64,000 nt of DNA, from NCBI GenBank assembly GCA_900556875.1, contig USQQ01000001.1:1-64000 (forward strand), read 5' to 3'. Made by a program: the position numbers and the translations under genes. The first letter of the stretch is position 1, and the number at the start of each line of letters is the position of its first letter. Positions 51,141 through 58,937 of the stretch are shown here, piece after piece. This stretch comes from an uncultured Collinsella sp. (GTDB lineage Bacteria; Actinomycetota; Coriobacteriia; Coriobacteriales; Coriobacteriaceae). The notes below the pieces were generated by a model. It did no database searches, was not told the DNA's origin, and worked only from the letters and a program-made list of their open reading frames with translations.

Positions 51141-51701
51141 CTACACAAGCTCGTCAGACTGCTCTTGGAGCAGCGAGGCATAACTCCAGATCGCCGAGAT
51201 AAACAGACAGACAACTGCGCCGATAAACGACCCCGCATCAAAGGTAGCGCCTTGGCAAATCTCAATAACGAAGGAATGAGGCACGATGTAAAGCTCCAGT
51301 CCGCCAATGGTGAGATTGACCGATCCATAGGCACCAACAAGCGAAACCGCGGCGTTAACAGCAAAGGCAAGCGCGAGAACACGGATAAGCCACACATGCG
51401 TCTTGGTAAAGGGCGAGACGCCTCGCGAGATGTTACGGCTGATCCCGCACAAAACGACAAGCGAAATACCCACGACGAGTGCCAGGCACAGTCCGCTTGG
51501 GATAACGATGCACCCGCCATTGAGAAGCGTCACGACACCGAAAGAATCGACAGAAGCAACGTTTGCAACCGCATACCAGATCACGTAAACAACCAACGCG
51601 GCAAAAGCAACGAGCATCCCTGCAAAAACGGCTGCCATGCAAAAACCAAGCTTCCTGATATTTTCGCCCGCCTTGGCCATACGCTGAACGCTGTTGGACA
51701 T
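51141..51701 (-). CDS. DUF2975 membrane protein
   Basis: A 186-aa protein with four hydrophobic segments and the DUF2975 features GISRNISRGVSPFTKTHVWLIRVLA between segments two and three. The ATG at 51701 has GAGGG upstream. Function is unknown; the gene order with an XRE regulator is typical. The upstream extension of the open frame is not needed. Confidence 0.82.
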   Translation of the reverse strand: MSNSVQRMAKAGENIRKLGFCMAAVFAGMLVAFAALVVYVIWYAVANVASVDSFGVVTLLNGGCIVIPSGLCLALVVGISLVVLCGISRNISRGVSPFTKTHVWLIRVLALAFAVNAAVSLVGAYGSVNLTIGGLELYIVPHSFVIEICQGATFDAGSFIGAVVCLFISAIWSYASLLQEQSDELV

Positions 51702-51813
51702 ACACTCACCCTCATCGGTTCTATCGTTATTCGAACAGTTTATCGAACAACGATATGGATTGCATGCGGAAAGCCCCGCCAGTGCGCATAGGCCATTCAC
51801 TAATCAGAAGAGA

Positions 51814-51909
51814 TGAGCGTGGATTTTTGGACACGTATCGAACGAGCGTGGATAATCTCCCACTTTGAGGCCGCCACCGGGCCTAAAACGGGAGATTATC
51901 CACGCTCAT
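51814..51909. terminator. Hairpin with two competing left arms
   Basis: An 18-base perfect stem (GAGCGTGGATAATCTCCC, 51844-51861 with 51890-51907) lies in the gap between the HPt gene end and the DUF2975 gene start. A partial extra copy of the left arm (ATGAGCGTGGAT, 51814-51825) can pair with the right arm outer end (51898-51909). It likely terminates the HPt transcript. Confidence 0.7.
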
Positions 51910-51931
51910 AGTCATCAAGGCTCACAGCCTC

Positions 51932-52288
51932 TTACTCGGCCGCCTCGCGCAGGGCCGACATCGTAGCCGCATATTGCTGCTGCAACGCATGCATTCCCTC
52001 GCGAGCGCCGTCAACGGCATCGGCGCCGCGCAGCGCTTCGGTCACCACGACCGCCGGCTCGTACAGATTATCGAATCCCAAGTTCTGGCTCACGCCCTTG
52101 AGCGTGTGCGCTGCCATAAACGCACTCTCGGCGTCTCCTGCCGCCATGGCAGCCTCCAGTTTGTCCATGTTCTCGTCATCCAAAAACTTGAGGGCAAAGC
52201 GGGCAAGCATTTCCTCACCCATCAGCCGAGCGCACGCGTCATCATAATTTGCGCCGATCTTCTCATACGCCTCACGCATGGAAATCAT
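51932..52288 (-). CDS. HPt domain phosphotransfer protein
   Basis: A 118-aa protein made of a single histidine phosphotransfer four-helix bundle. The phosphoryl-accepting histidine is His61 in FMAAHTLKGVSQNLG, with the usual lysine three residues on. AGGAG precedes the ATG. It lies 23 bases after the receiver/HD-GYP gene, so it is a probable phosphodonor or acceptor for that receiver. No hybrid histidine kinase is nearby. Confidence 0.92.
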   Translation of the reverse strand: MISMREAYEKIGANYDDACARLMGEEMLARFALKFLDDENMDKLEAAMAAGDAESAFMAAHTLKGVSQNLGFDNLYEPAVVVTEALRGADAVDGAREGMHALQQQYAATMSALREAAE

Positions 52289-52311
52289 GGATTAAAACTC
52301 CTTTGGTCAAA

Positions 52312-54192
52312 CTAAATCGTAGGAAGCGCAACGACCTCGGCAGGGCGCGCCAATGTTTCGGCAATACGGTCTTGCACCTCGAGCAGACAGTCGAGCAGCA
52401 GCGGGTTAAAGGTGCCGCACTTACCGTCCAGGATCATCTGGATCGCCTCCTCGTGCGGGATGGCATCCTTGTACACGCGCACGCTCGTCAGCGCATCGTA
52501 TACGTCGGCCACCGAAACCACCTGTGCGGCGATGGGGATATCGTCGCCCTTAAGGCCATCGGGATAACCCTTGCCGTCCCAGCGCTCGTGGTGCCAACGC
52601 GCAATCTGGTACGCATATTCCATAAGCGCATTGCCGGCGTGATGGCGGCCCAGCTCATGCAGCATGTCGGCGCCGATCGTGGTATGCGTCTTCATAATCT
52701 CGAACTCCTCGGACGTGAGGCGCCCGGGCTTGTTGAGAATCGCATCGTCAATCGACATCTTGCCGATATCGTGCAGCGCCGAAGCCAGGGCGATCGTGGA
52801 GCGTTCCTCATTGTCGAGGGAGATCGTGCCGCTACGCTGGACCAGGCAGCCAAGCAGCAGCTCGGTCAGTTTCTCGATGTTCGTAACGTGCCTGCCGCTC
52901 TCGCCATTGCGGAGCTCCATGACGCCGGCCATGATGTCGATGAGCATGCGGCTGTTCTTGACGCGCTCGTTGTACTGCTGAGACAGCAGGCTCGTCAGAC
53001 GGCGTTGCTTGGCATACAGGCGGATGGTGTTGCTTACGCGGCGGCGCACGACACGGGAGTCAAACGGGCGGTTGACATAGTCCGAGGCACCAAGCTCATA
53101 CGCACGCAGCACCACTTCGTCGGAATCTTCGCTCGAGATCATGATGACGGGCAAATTGTCAATATTCGATCGACGCGACAGATCGCCCAGCACCTCAAAG
53201 CCGTTCATGCCCGGCATGACAATGTCCAGCAGCACGAGCGACAACTCATCGCCATAGCGGTCGACCATGTCGAGCGCCGCGCGACCGTTATCGGCCTCGA
53301 GGATGCAATACTCGTCCTTGAGCATCTCGTTGAGAATGGCTCGGTTCATCTCGGAGTCATCGACAATAAGCACCGTAGGCTTTTCGCTTTGGAAGGCCTC
53401 GATGGATTCGGCATCGGTCACGACTGTACCGGCTTTTGCCTTAGCGCGGCTCAATAATTGGACAGCCTGGCTAACACCCTCATCGACCGTTTCGCCATTA
53501 ATGCGAACGCCACCAACGCATGCCGTCAAGCTAACGCGCTCATGCCCCGGAATAATCGTGGAATGAACGGCATCGGATACTTGACGCAGGCGACGGGCAA
53601 AGTCATCAGAGGGAATATTGGGCATGACGGCCACAAACTTATCGCAGCCAAAACGCACAAGCTCGTCAGTCGAACGAACACCGCTGCGTATGGCCGTCGC
53701 CACGGCACCAAGCGCAAGGTCGCCGGCATGGCGGCCATACGTATCGTTGAAGGCCCTAAAATCATCAAGGTCGATCATGGCCACGCCGGCCTGCATACGG
53801 GCGCTACGAAGCTTTTCCTCGTAATATCGGCGATTGCGCACGCTCGTCAGCACGTCGGTGTAGACAAGGTCCTCTTCCGCGGCCTCTTGCTCATCAATCG
53901 GACGCACCATCAGCAGGACGTGAGGCTCGCCCTCGACCTTCAGAGGGCGTAGACGGGCGCGGTACTCAGTGCCATCATTGAGCAGTTGCTCCGACACCTC
54001 ATCGGAGTCTGCCAAAGCCTTAAGACTCGACTGACGCAGACAAGGGCAGCGATCGCCGGCGAGCAAGCAGTTAGGCTCACTCTTAATCTGATCGGCCGAC
54101 AGTAAACGCACCACGGGGTAGGTCTTCGCGACGCGGGCGACCTCGACGGCAGCCTCCTCGTCGGTTAGATTGACCTCGTGATTATTGAGCAT
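52312..54192 (-). CDS. Signalling protein: degenerate GGDEF - receiver - HD-GYP
   Basis: A 626-aa soluble protein. Residues about 10-100 form a small PAS-like region with cysteines (PNCLLAGDRCPCLRQS). Residues 107-260 form a GGDEF domain whose signature is GCDKF (182-186) instead of GGDEF, so cyclase activity is doubtful. Residues 272-395 form a receiver with phospho-acceptor Asp323 in LLDIVMPG. Residues 410-620 are an HD-GYP phosphodiesterase with HDIGK (474-478) and HHERWDGKGYPDG (534-546) intact. It probably degrades c-di-GMP under control of phosphorylation by the neighbouring HPt. The ATG at 54192 has GAAAGGG upstream. Confidence 0.9.
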   Translation of the reverse strand: MLNNHEVNLTDEEAAVEVARVAKTYPVVRLLSADQIKSEPNCLLAGDRCPCLRQSSLKALADSDEVSEQLLNDGTEYRARLRPLKVEGEPHVLLMVRPIDEQEAAEEDLVYTDVLTSVRNRRYYEEKLRSARMQAGVAMIDLDDFRAFNDTYGRHAGDLALGAVATAIRSGVRSTDELVRFGCDKFVAVMPNIPSDDFARRLRQVSDAVHSTIIPGHERVSLTACVGGVRINGETVDEGVSQAVQLLSRAKAKAGTVVTDAESIEAFQSEKPTVLIVDDSEMNRAILNEMLKDEYCILEADNGRAALDMVDRYGDELSLVLLDIVMPGMNGFEVLGDLSRRSNIDNLPVIMISSEDSDEVVLRAYELGASDYVNRPFDSRVVRRRVSNTIRLYAKQRRLTSLLSQQYNERVKNSRMLIDIMAGVMELRNGESGRHVTNIEKLTELLLGCLVQRSGTISLDNEERSTIALASALHDIGKMSIDDAILNKPGRLTSEEFEIMKTHTTIGADMLHELGRHHAGNALMEYAYQIARWHHERWDGKGYPDGLKGDDIPIAAQVVSVADVYDALTSVRVYKDAIPHEEAIQMILDGKCGTFNPLLLDCLLEVQDRIAETLARPAEVVALPTI

Positions 54193-54402
54193 ATGGGACC
54201 CTTTCGATAGTTTCGCATGGAGCGGTTGGTTCCAAATGTTACAAGGGTAACACCTTGTCGATGCAGGTAAGTACGTGAATGCTGCCACATTCTTATGAGT
54301 TGGCAGACGGCGCGATTGAAGCCGCAGACGCGAGGTTTTGAGCACGTTTGTTAATACGGCCGAAACGTTTGCGGATGAAGCCTGCTTTGGCTATTGCGGA
54401 TG

Positions 54403-55200
54403 CTAGAGCCCCAGGATGCCACGGACAGCCCGGGCAGCCGCTGCCGGGCGATCGCGCAGACCGTTATGCGCGCCCGGGATCGTCACGAGAGGGCAATCGA
54501 GATATTCGGCAGCCGCTCGCGTGCCAGCCTCGCGGGGCGTGCCAATCGAGAGCTCGCCTAGGAGCACGGCGGCCACCGTTTTCGACGCGCGAACGCTATC
54601 CCAATCGGGAACGCAGGTCATAGTAATCCCGTATTCGTTTGCCATGAAACTGCGGCCGTTGCGCAGGGCATGCTTGGCTTCTGCCTCGGTCGTTCCAGGA
54701 GCCTCGGGGTCCAAGTCGCCGAGGGCTCCCAAGAAAAGCCGGAGCGCCCTTGAAACCTTTCCAGCCGCAATCATATCGAGCAAAACCGGAGCTGCGCCCA
54801 TGCCGACGCCTTCGGCCGACACAGCCGGCTCATGCAGAATCGCACGGGCGACGAGATGGGGCTCGGTGCGAAGAAGCTCCAGCGCCACCAACGTACCGGC
54901 GCTGTGCGCAAGCACATTTGCCGAAGCGCCAACGTGTTCGATCACGGCTTGCAGGTCGGCGGCCTGAGCGGCAAGATCATAGCTGCCGTCTGCCGCTTCG
55001 CTGCTGCCACCACAGCCGCGGCGGTCGTAGGCAATTACGCGGTAGTTGCGACTGAGCTCACAAGCGATGCCGTCGAAAAATGTGCCGTCGACACAAGCGC
55101 CGTGCACGCACACCAAGGCAGGAGCATCAGGCGACACATCCGGGCCGGCATATTCGCGACAGGCAATCGTGGTGCCCGCATTCTCGACCGTAAAATCCAT
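54403..55200 (-). CDS. Alpha/beta hydrolase
   Basis: A 265-aa hydrolase of the alpha/beta fold: oxyanion region CVHGACVDGTFFDG, nucleophile elbow AHSAGTLVA with the serine, and the catalytic histidine in PGAHNGLRDRP near the C-terminus. The substrate is unknown; esters or amides are possible. Monocistronic. Divergent from the radical SAM gene. Confidence 0.88.
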   Translation of the reverse strand: MDFTVENAGTTIACREYAGPDVSPDAPALVCVHGACVDGTFFDGIACELSRNYRVIAYDRRGCGGSSEAADGSYDLAAQAADLQAVIEHVGASANVLAHSAGTLVALELLRTEPHLVARAILHEPAVSAEGVGMGAAPVLLDMIAAGKVSRALRLFLGALGDLDPEAPGTTEAEAKHALRNGRSFMANEYGITMTCVPDWDSVRASKTVAAVLLGELSIGTPREAGTRAAAEYLDCPLVTIPGAHNGLRDRPAAAARAVRGILGL

Positions 55201-55425
55201 GTTGTGCCCCCATCATCAATGCTCATCCAGTTGCACGTCAGCACGATTGGATGGACCCGCATTGCTTTACACCTTGTTAACAGATTAACTTTACCCGACC
55301 CGAGGCTTTTCATGGCACGGCATCATGAGCGACGTGAAAAAACGAAACTTGTAAAGCAAGAGCCCGCACCTTGCTTTGGAGCCGATGCTATGCTTAGGCG
55401 CAATAGTCTTGAGGAGCATATGCCT

Positions 55426-56202
55426 ATGTCTACATTTTTGAATGCCAGCCCCATCTTTGGACCCGTTCGCAGCCGTCGTCTTGGTCTCTCGCTCGGCGTC
55501 AACATGATGCCGGCCAGCGGCAAAATCTGCACGTTCGACTGCATTTACTGCGAAAACGGCCTCAACGCCGAGCGCCCCTGCCACGAGTCGTATAACACGG
55601 CTGCCGTGGTGCTCGATGCACTCGAGGCAAAGCTGCGCGAGATGGCAGCCGAGGGCGAGCTCCCCGATGTGATCACCTTCGCAGGCAACGGCGAGCCCAC
55701 CGCCGCACCGGAGTTTCCGCAGGCCATTGCCGGCGCCGTCGCGCTGCGCGACGAGCTTGCCCCAAACTCCAAGATCGCCGTGCTCTCCAACGGCACGCGC
55801 GCCGACCGCCCCGAGGTGCACGACGCGCTCATGATGGTCGACGACAACATTCTTAAGCTCGATACCGTCGACCCGGCGTTTATCCAGCTGCTCGACCAGC
55901 CCGTTGGCCCCTACGACGTCAAGCACCAGATCGAGACGTTCGCAAGCTTTAACGGTCACGTTATTATCCAGACGATGTTTTTGAGCGGTGAGTACCGGGG
56001 CAAGCCCATCGACAACACCGGCGAGGAGTACGTTGCCCCCTGGCTCGCGGCGCTTGAGCGCATTCGCCCGCAGGAGGCGACCATCTACACGGTGGCGCGC
56101 GAAACACCGATCGCCGGCCTTGCCAAAGCAGTGCCCGAGGTGCTCGACGCCATCGCCGCGCGCGTCCAAGCCCTCGGCATTCCCTGCCAGGTGAGCTACT
56201 AG
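55426..56202 (+). CDS. Radical SAM protein (COG0731-like)
   Basis: A 258-aa protein with the motif FGPVRSRRLGLSLGVNMMP followed by CTFDCIYCENG, the CxxxCxxC cysteines for the [4Fe-4S] cluster, and the EGELPDVITFAGNGEPT segment for SAM binding. Related to the COG0731 group near wyosine-type enzymes, but the reaction is unknown. The ATG at 55426 is chosen since GAGGAG lies nine bases before; an ATG six bases earlier is too close to it. The long open frame upstream is shadow sequence. Confidence 0.88.
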   Translation: MSTFLNASPIFGPVRSRRLGLSLGVNMMPASGKICTFDCIYCENGLNAERPCHESYNTAAVVLDALEAKLREMAAEGELPDVITFAGNGEPTAAPEFPQAIAGAVALRDELAPNSKIAVLSNGTRADRPEVHDALMMVDDNILKLDTVDPAFIQLLDQPVGPYDVKHQIETFASFNGHVIIQTMFLSGEYRGKPIDNTGEEYVAPWLAALERIRPQEATIYTVARETPIAGLAKAVPEVLDAIAARVQALGIPCQVSY

Positions 56203-56242
56203 CAAAACCACGTAGCAGCTAGTGCCGCCATCCCGCCCCATC

Positions 56243-56309
56243 AGTTGCGGTGATATAGTTCCTATTTGTGCTGTTAAACCGCTTAAATCGGAACTATATC
56301 ACCGCAACT
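56243..56309 (+). terminator. Terminator of the radical SAM gene
   Basis: A 20-base perfect stem (AGTTGCGGTGATATAGTTCC, 56243-56262 with 56290-56309) with a 27-base loop and a TTTTA tail, 40 bases after the stop codon. Confidence 0.75.
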
Positions 56310-56361
56310 TTTATGGACACGTGGGTGGGCTATACTAGCTGCGAACGAAAGGAAGTTAGCC

Positions 56362-57249
56362 ATGTATGACAAAGGACCCGTACCCGGCCGCAACGACGCT
56401 TGCTGGTGCGGCAGCGGCAAAAAATATAAGAAATGCCATAGCGCCTTCGACGAGCGCCTCGAGCGCCTGTGGGAGGAGGGCTGGGAGGTTCTGCCCCGTA
56501 CGCTCTACAAGACTCCCGCCGATATCGAGGGCATCAAGCGCTCGGCAGCCATCAACGTGGGCGTGCTCGATTATGTGGGCGAGCATATCGCCGCAGGCAT
56601 GACCACCAACCAGATTGACCAGATGATCTACGACTACACCGTCGAGCACGGTGGCACGCCGGCCGACCTCAACTACGAGGGCTACCCCAAGAGCGTGTGC
56701 ACCTCGATCAATAACGTGGTCTGCCACGGCATTCCCTGCGATACGGACGTGCTGCACGAGGGCGACATCATCAACGTGGACTGTTCCACGATCCTAGACG
56801 GCTATTTTAGCGACTCGAGCCGCATGTTCTGCATCGGCGAGGTCTCGGCCGAGCGCCAGCGCCTGGTCGATGTCACCCGCGCCAGCGTGGAGGCGGGTCT
56901 GGCAGCCGTCAAGCCATGGCTACCGCTCTCCGTTATGGCCGAGGCTGTGCAAAAGACCGTCGAGGACGCCGGCTTTAGCGTGGTGCGTGAGTACGGCGGA
57001 CACGGCATCGGTAAGGAGTTCCACGAGGACCCGTTTGTGGGCTTTACCACCGAGGCGCCCGACGTAGACACCATCATGGTGCCAGGCATGGTCTTTACCA
57101 TCGAGCCCATGGTCAACGCCGGAGCGCCCGATATCAAGATTAGCAAGGGCGACGGCTGGTGCGTGCGCACCAAGGACGGCAGCGATTCGGCCCAGTGCGA
57201 GGTACAGCTCGTGGTGACCGAGGACGGCTACGAGCTGCTGAGCTGGTAG
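56362..57249 (+). CDS. map: Type I methionine aminopeptidase with N-terminal SEC-C zinc motif
   Basis: A 295-aa metallopeptidase that removes N-terminal methionine from nascent proteins. The SEC-C motif NDACWCGSGKKYKKCH lies at the N-terminus, as in many actinobacterial and clostridial MAPs, probably for ribosome contact. The peptidase domain shows VCHGIP, the metal ligands in INVDCSTILDGYFSDSSR, GHGIG, and FTIEPM. AAAGGAAG precedes the ATG. Followed by a strong terminator. Confidence 0.95.
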   Translation: MYDKGPVPGRNDACWCGSGKKYKKCHSAFDERLERLWEEGWEVLPRTLYKTPADIEGIKRSAAINVGVLDYVGEHIAAGMTTNQIDQMIYDYTVEHGGTPADLNYEGYPKSVCTSINNVVCHGIPCDTDVLHEGDIINVDCSTILDGYFSDSSRMFCIGEVSAERQRLVDVTRASVEAGLAAVKPWLPLSVMAEAVQKTVEDAGFSVVREYGGHGIGKEFHEDPFVGFTTEAPDVDTIMVPGMVFTIEPMVNAGAPDIKISKGDGWCVRTKDGSDSAQCEVQLVVTEDGYELLSW

Positions 57250-57258
57250 CCGTGGATG

Positions 57259-57297
57259 CGCCGGATGCTGACGGGCACGCCCGTCTTGCATCCGGCG
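57259..57297 (+). terminator. Terminator of map
   Basis: CGCCGGATGC (57259-57268) pairs with GCATCCGGCG (57288-57297), with inner ACGGG/CCCGT pairing and a TTTTTG tail. Confidence 0.85.
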
Positions 57298-57318
57298 TTT
57301 TTGTTTGAACGTTTGCCT

Positions 57319-57361
57319 GATAAAACCTGCCAAAATAAACCTGTCCCTTTTTTGGCAGGTT
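57319..57361. repeat. GGGACAG-core palindrome before the hydroxyacid dehydrogenase gene
   Basis: AACCTGCCAAAA pairs with TTTTGGCAGGTT around TAAACCTGTCCC. It ends 18 bases before the GTG start, immediately before the ribosome site of the next gene. Confidence 0.85.
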
Positions 57362-57379
57362 GAGCGGAGAGGACCGCCT

Positions 57380-58315
57380 GTGAACATCCTGGTTTTGCTG
57401 CCCGTCAACGACCGTCATCGCGCAATTCTTGAGTCGAGCGCTCCGGGCGAGGACTTTATCTACACGAGCGCCGACGCCGCCACGCGCAAGCAGGTCGCCG
57501 ATGCCGACGTGATCCTGGGCAACATCGACCCTGACATGCTCACGGCATGCGGGCATCTCCAGCTGTTGCAATTGCAGACCGCCGGCTATGACGACTACCT
57601 TGCCGCCGGCACCGTGCCGGCCGACGCCAAGCTGTCTTGCTCGATCGGCGCCTACGGTCAGGCCGTAAGCGAGCACATGTTTGCCATGGTGCTGTCAATG
57701 ATGAAGCACCTGCCCGGCTACCAGGACCTGCAGCGCGAACATCGCTGGGAGGATTTAGGTCCGGTCACCTCGCTCAAAAACGCCAACGTGCTGGTGCTGG
57801 GCGCGGGCGACATTGGCGGCCACTTTGCCACGCTCTGCCGCAGCATGGGCGCGCACGTCCGCGGCATCAAGCGCCATCCGCTCGTCTACCCCATTGTGTT
57901 TGAGGACATGGACGGCATGGACGCCCTGCCCGAGCGCCTGGCCGAGGCCGACGTCGTCGCATCCTTTATGCCCAGCACACCCGAGACCCGCGGCCTGGCG
58001 AACGCCGAGTTCTTCGCCGCGATGAAGCCGGGCACCTTCTTTGCCAACGGCGGCCGCGGCGATCTTGTGGTCGCCGACGACTTGGTTGCCGCCCTGGAGT
58101 CGGGACATCTTGCCGGCGCTGCGGTCGACGTCACCGACCCCGAGCCCCTGCCTGCGACAAGCCCCCTGTGGGATGCGCCCAACATGCTCATCACGCCGCA
58201 CGTCTCCGGCTGGTTCCACCTGGCAGCCACGCTCAACAACGTGGTCGACATCGCCGCGGAGAATCTGCGTCACCTGCAGGCCGGCGAAACCCTGCGTTGC
58301 TGGATCGAACACTGA
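57380..58315 (+). CDS. D-2-hydroxyacid dehydrogenase
   Basis: A 311-aa NAD(P)-dependent dehydrogenase. The nucleotide fold motif VLGAGDIGGHFATLCRSMGAHV and the catalytic residues are present: arginine in NGGRGDLV, glutamate in DVTDPEPLP and histidine in ITPHVSGW. It reduces 2-keto acids to D-2-hydroxyacids or works in reverse; the substrate cannot be told. The start is GTG at 57380 with AGAGGA six bases before. The longer open frame upstream reads through the palindrome. Confidence 0.9.
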   Translation: MNILVLLPVNDRHRAILESSAPGEDFIYTSADAATRKQVADADVILGNIDPDMLTACGHLQLLQLQTAGYDDYLAAGTVPADAKLSCSIGAYGQAVSEHMFAMVLSMMKHLPGYQDLQREHRWEDLGPVTSLKNANVLVLGAGDIGGHFATLCRSMGAHVRGIKRHPLVYPIVFEDMDGMDALPERLAEADVVASFMPSTPETRGLANAEFFAAMKPGTFFANGGRGDLVVADDLVAALESGHLAGAAVDVTDPEPLPATSPLWDAPNMLITPHVSGWFHLAATLNNVVDIAAENLRHLQAGETLRCWIEH

Positions 58316-58317
58316 TT

Positions 58318-58345
58318 GTTCCGGCGTTTTACCAAACGCCGGAAC
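58318..58345 (+). terminator. Terminator of the hydroxyacid dehydrogenase gene
   Basis: GTTCCGGCGTTT (58318-58329) pairs perfectly with AAACGCCGGAAC (58334-58345) around TACC. Confidence 0.75.
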
Positions 58346-58605
58346 CCCTCGACGCTGCGCTCTTAGGTTCCGCCGTTCTAACGAACGGCGTAATGAGCCG
58401 ACGCTGCGAGCCCGCCGTTTGGCCAATCTGCCGTTCAATTTCAAAGGCGCGACCAGAAGGTCAGCGCCTTTTCATTTCACGGCACCTTGGCGCAAACGGC
58501 GAGCTCTCGCTGGCGTGCGCTCTACCTGCGGCGTTTCGCTGGCGCCGGCTTCATCTGCAAGCCTTAGCAGTTCCGTCTTGCCGTTGGCGTTGTGGCATTT
58601 GCCCA
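58346..58605. other. Gap with serial hairpins
   Basis: No gene that I can support. It holds further hairpins: CGCCGTTC/GAACGGCG near 58375 and AAAGGCGC/GCGCCTTT at 58443-58471. On the minus strand a frame ending in QVERTPARARRLRQGAVK and a stop codon looks mildly coding, and could be a gene remnant. Confidence 0.4.
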
Positions 58606-58678
58606 GATAAAACCTGCCAAAATAAACCTGTCCCTTTTTGGTAGGTTTGGTGCAATGGGGTCAGGTTGGCTTGCGCCA
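58606..58678. repeat. GGGACAG-core palindrome plus adjacent GGTGCAA hairpin
   Basis: 58606-58647 is the fourth GATAAAACCTGCC-type copy (loop TAAACCTGTCCCT). It is followed by GGTGCAA...TTGCGCC (58649-58678), whose loop TGGGGTCAGGTT is the complement of that at 22998-23030, so two family types stand side by side. Confidence 0.8.
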
Positions 58679-58754
58679 TACCGGTAGTTCTGTCTGCGAC
58701 ACTCTCGCCAAAGTGATATCAAACATACATCTAGCGTTTTCGACACTTCGCTTA

Positions 58755-58937
58755 TTAGAGCCAGTCCGTCTCCTCGTCATAGCGGTCCGAATAGGCGTTA
58801 CGCTTGAGTTCTTCAGCACTCGTTGGTCGCGCCTTGGACACGTCGACCCCTGACTCATGGCAAGCGGCGACGAACAGCTGTAAACCCCGATCAATAAGCT
58901 GAGCCCCACGCTCGGCCTTCATTTCTTCGGCTCGCAT
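58755..58937 (-). CDS. Hypothetical 60-aa protein
   Basis: A small charged protein beginning MRAEEMKAERGAQLIDRG and ending in SDRYDEETDWL. I do not recognise a family; length and composition fit an antitoxin-like or regulatory protein. Its ATG follows the stop codon of the M18 aminopeptidase gene directly (TAAATG), which suggests translation by re-initiation. No toxin partner is visible. It could also be a chance frame. Confidence 0.5.
   Translation of the reverse strand: MRAEEMKAERGAQLIDRGLQLFVAACHESGVDVSKARPTSAEELKRNAYSDRYDEETDWL

Noticed and set aside
54832..55425. Upstream extension of the radical SAM open frame
   Set aside because: It lies opposite the alpha/beta hydrolase gene, and the ATG at 55426 has a proper ribosome site.
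58564..58746. 60-codon frame through the palindrome at 58606
   Set aside because: Much of its translation comes from the repeat itself, and similar strings arise from the other copies.
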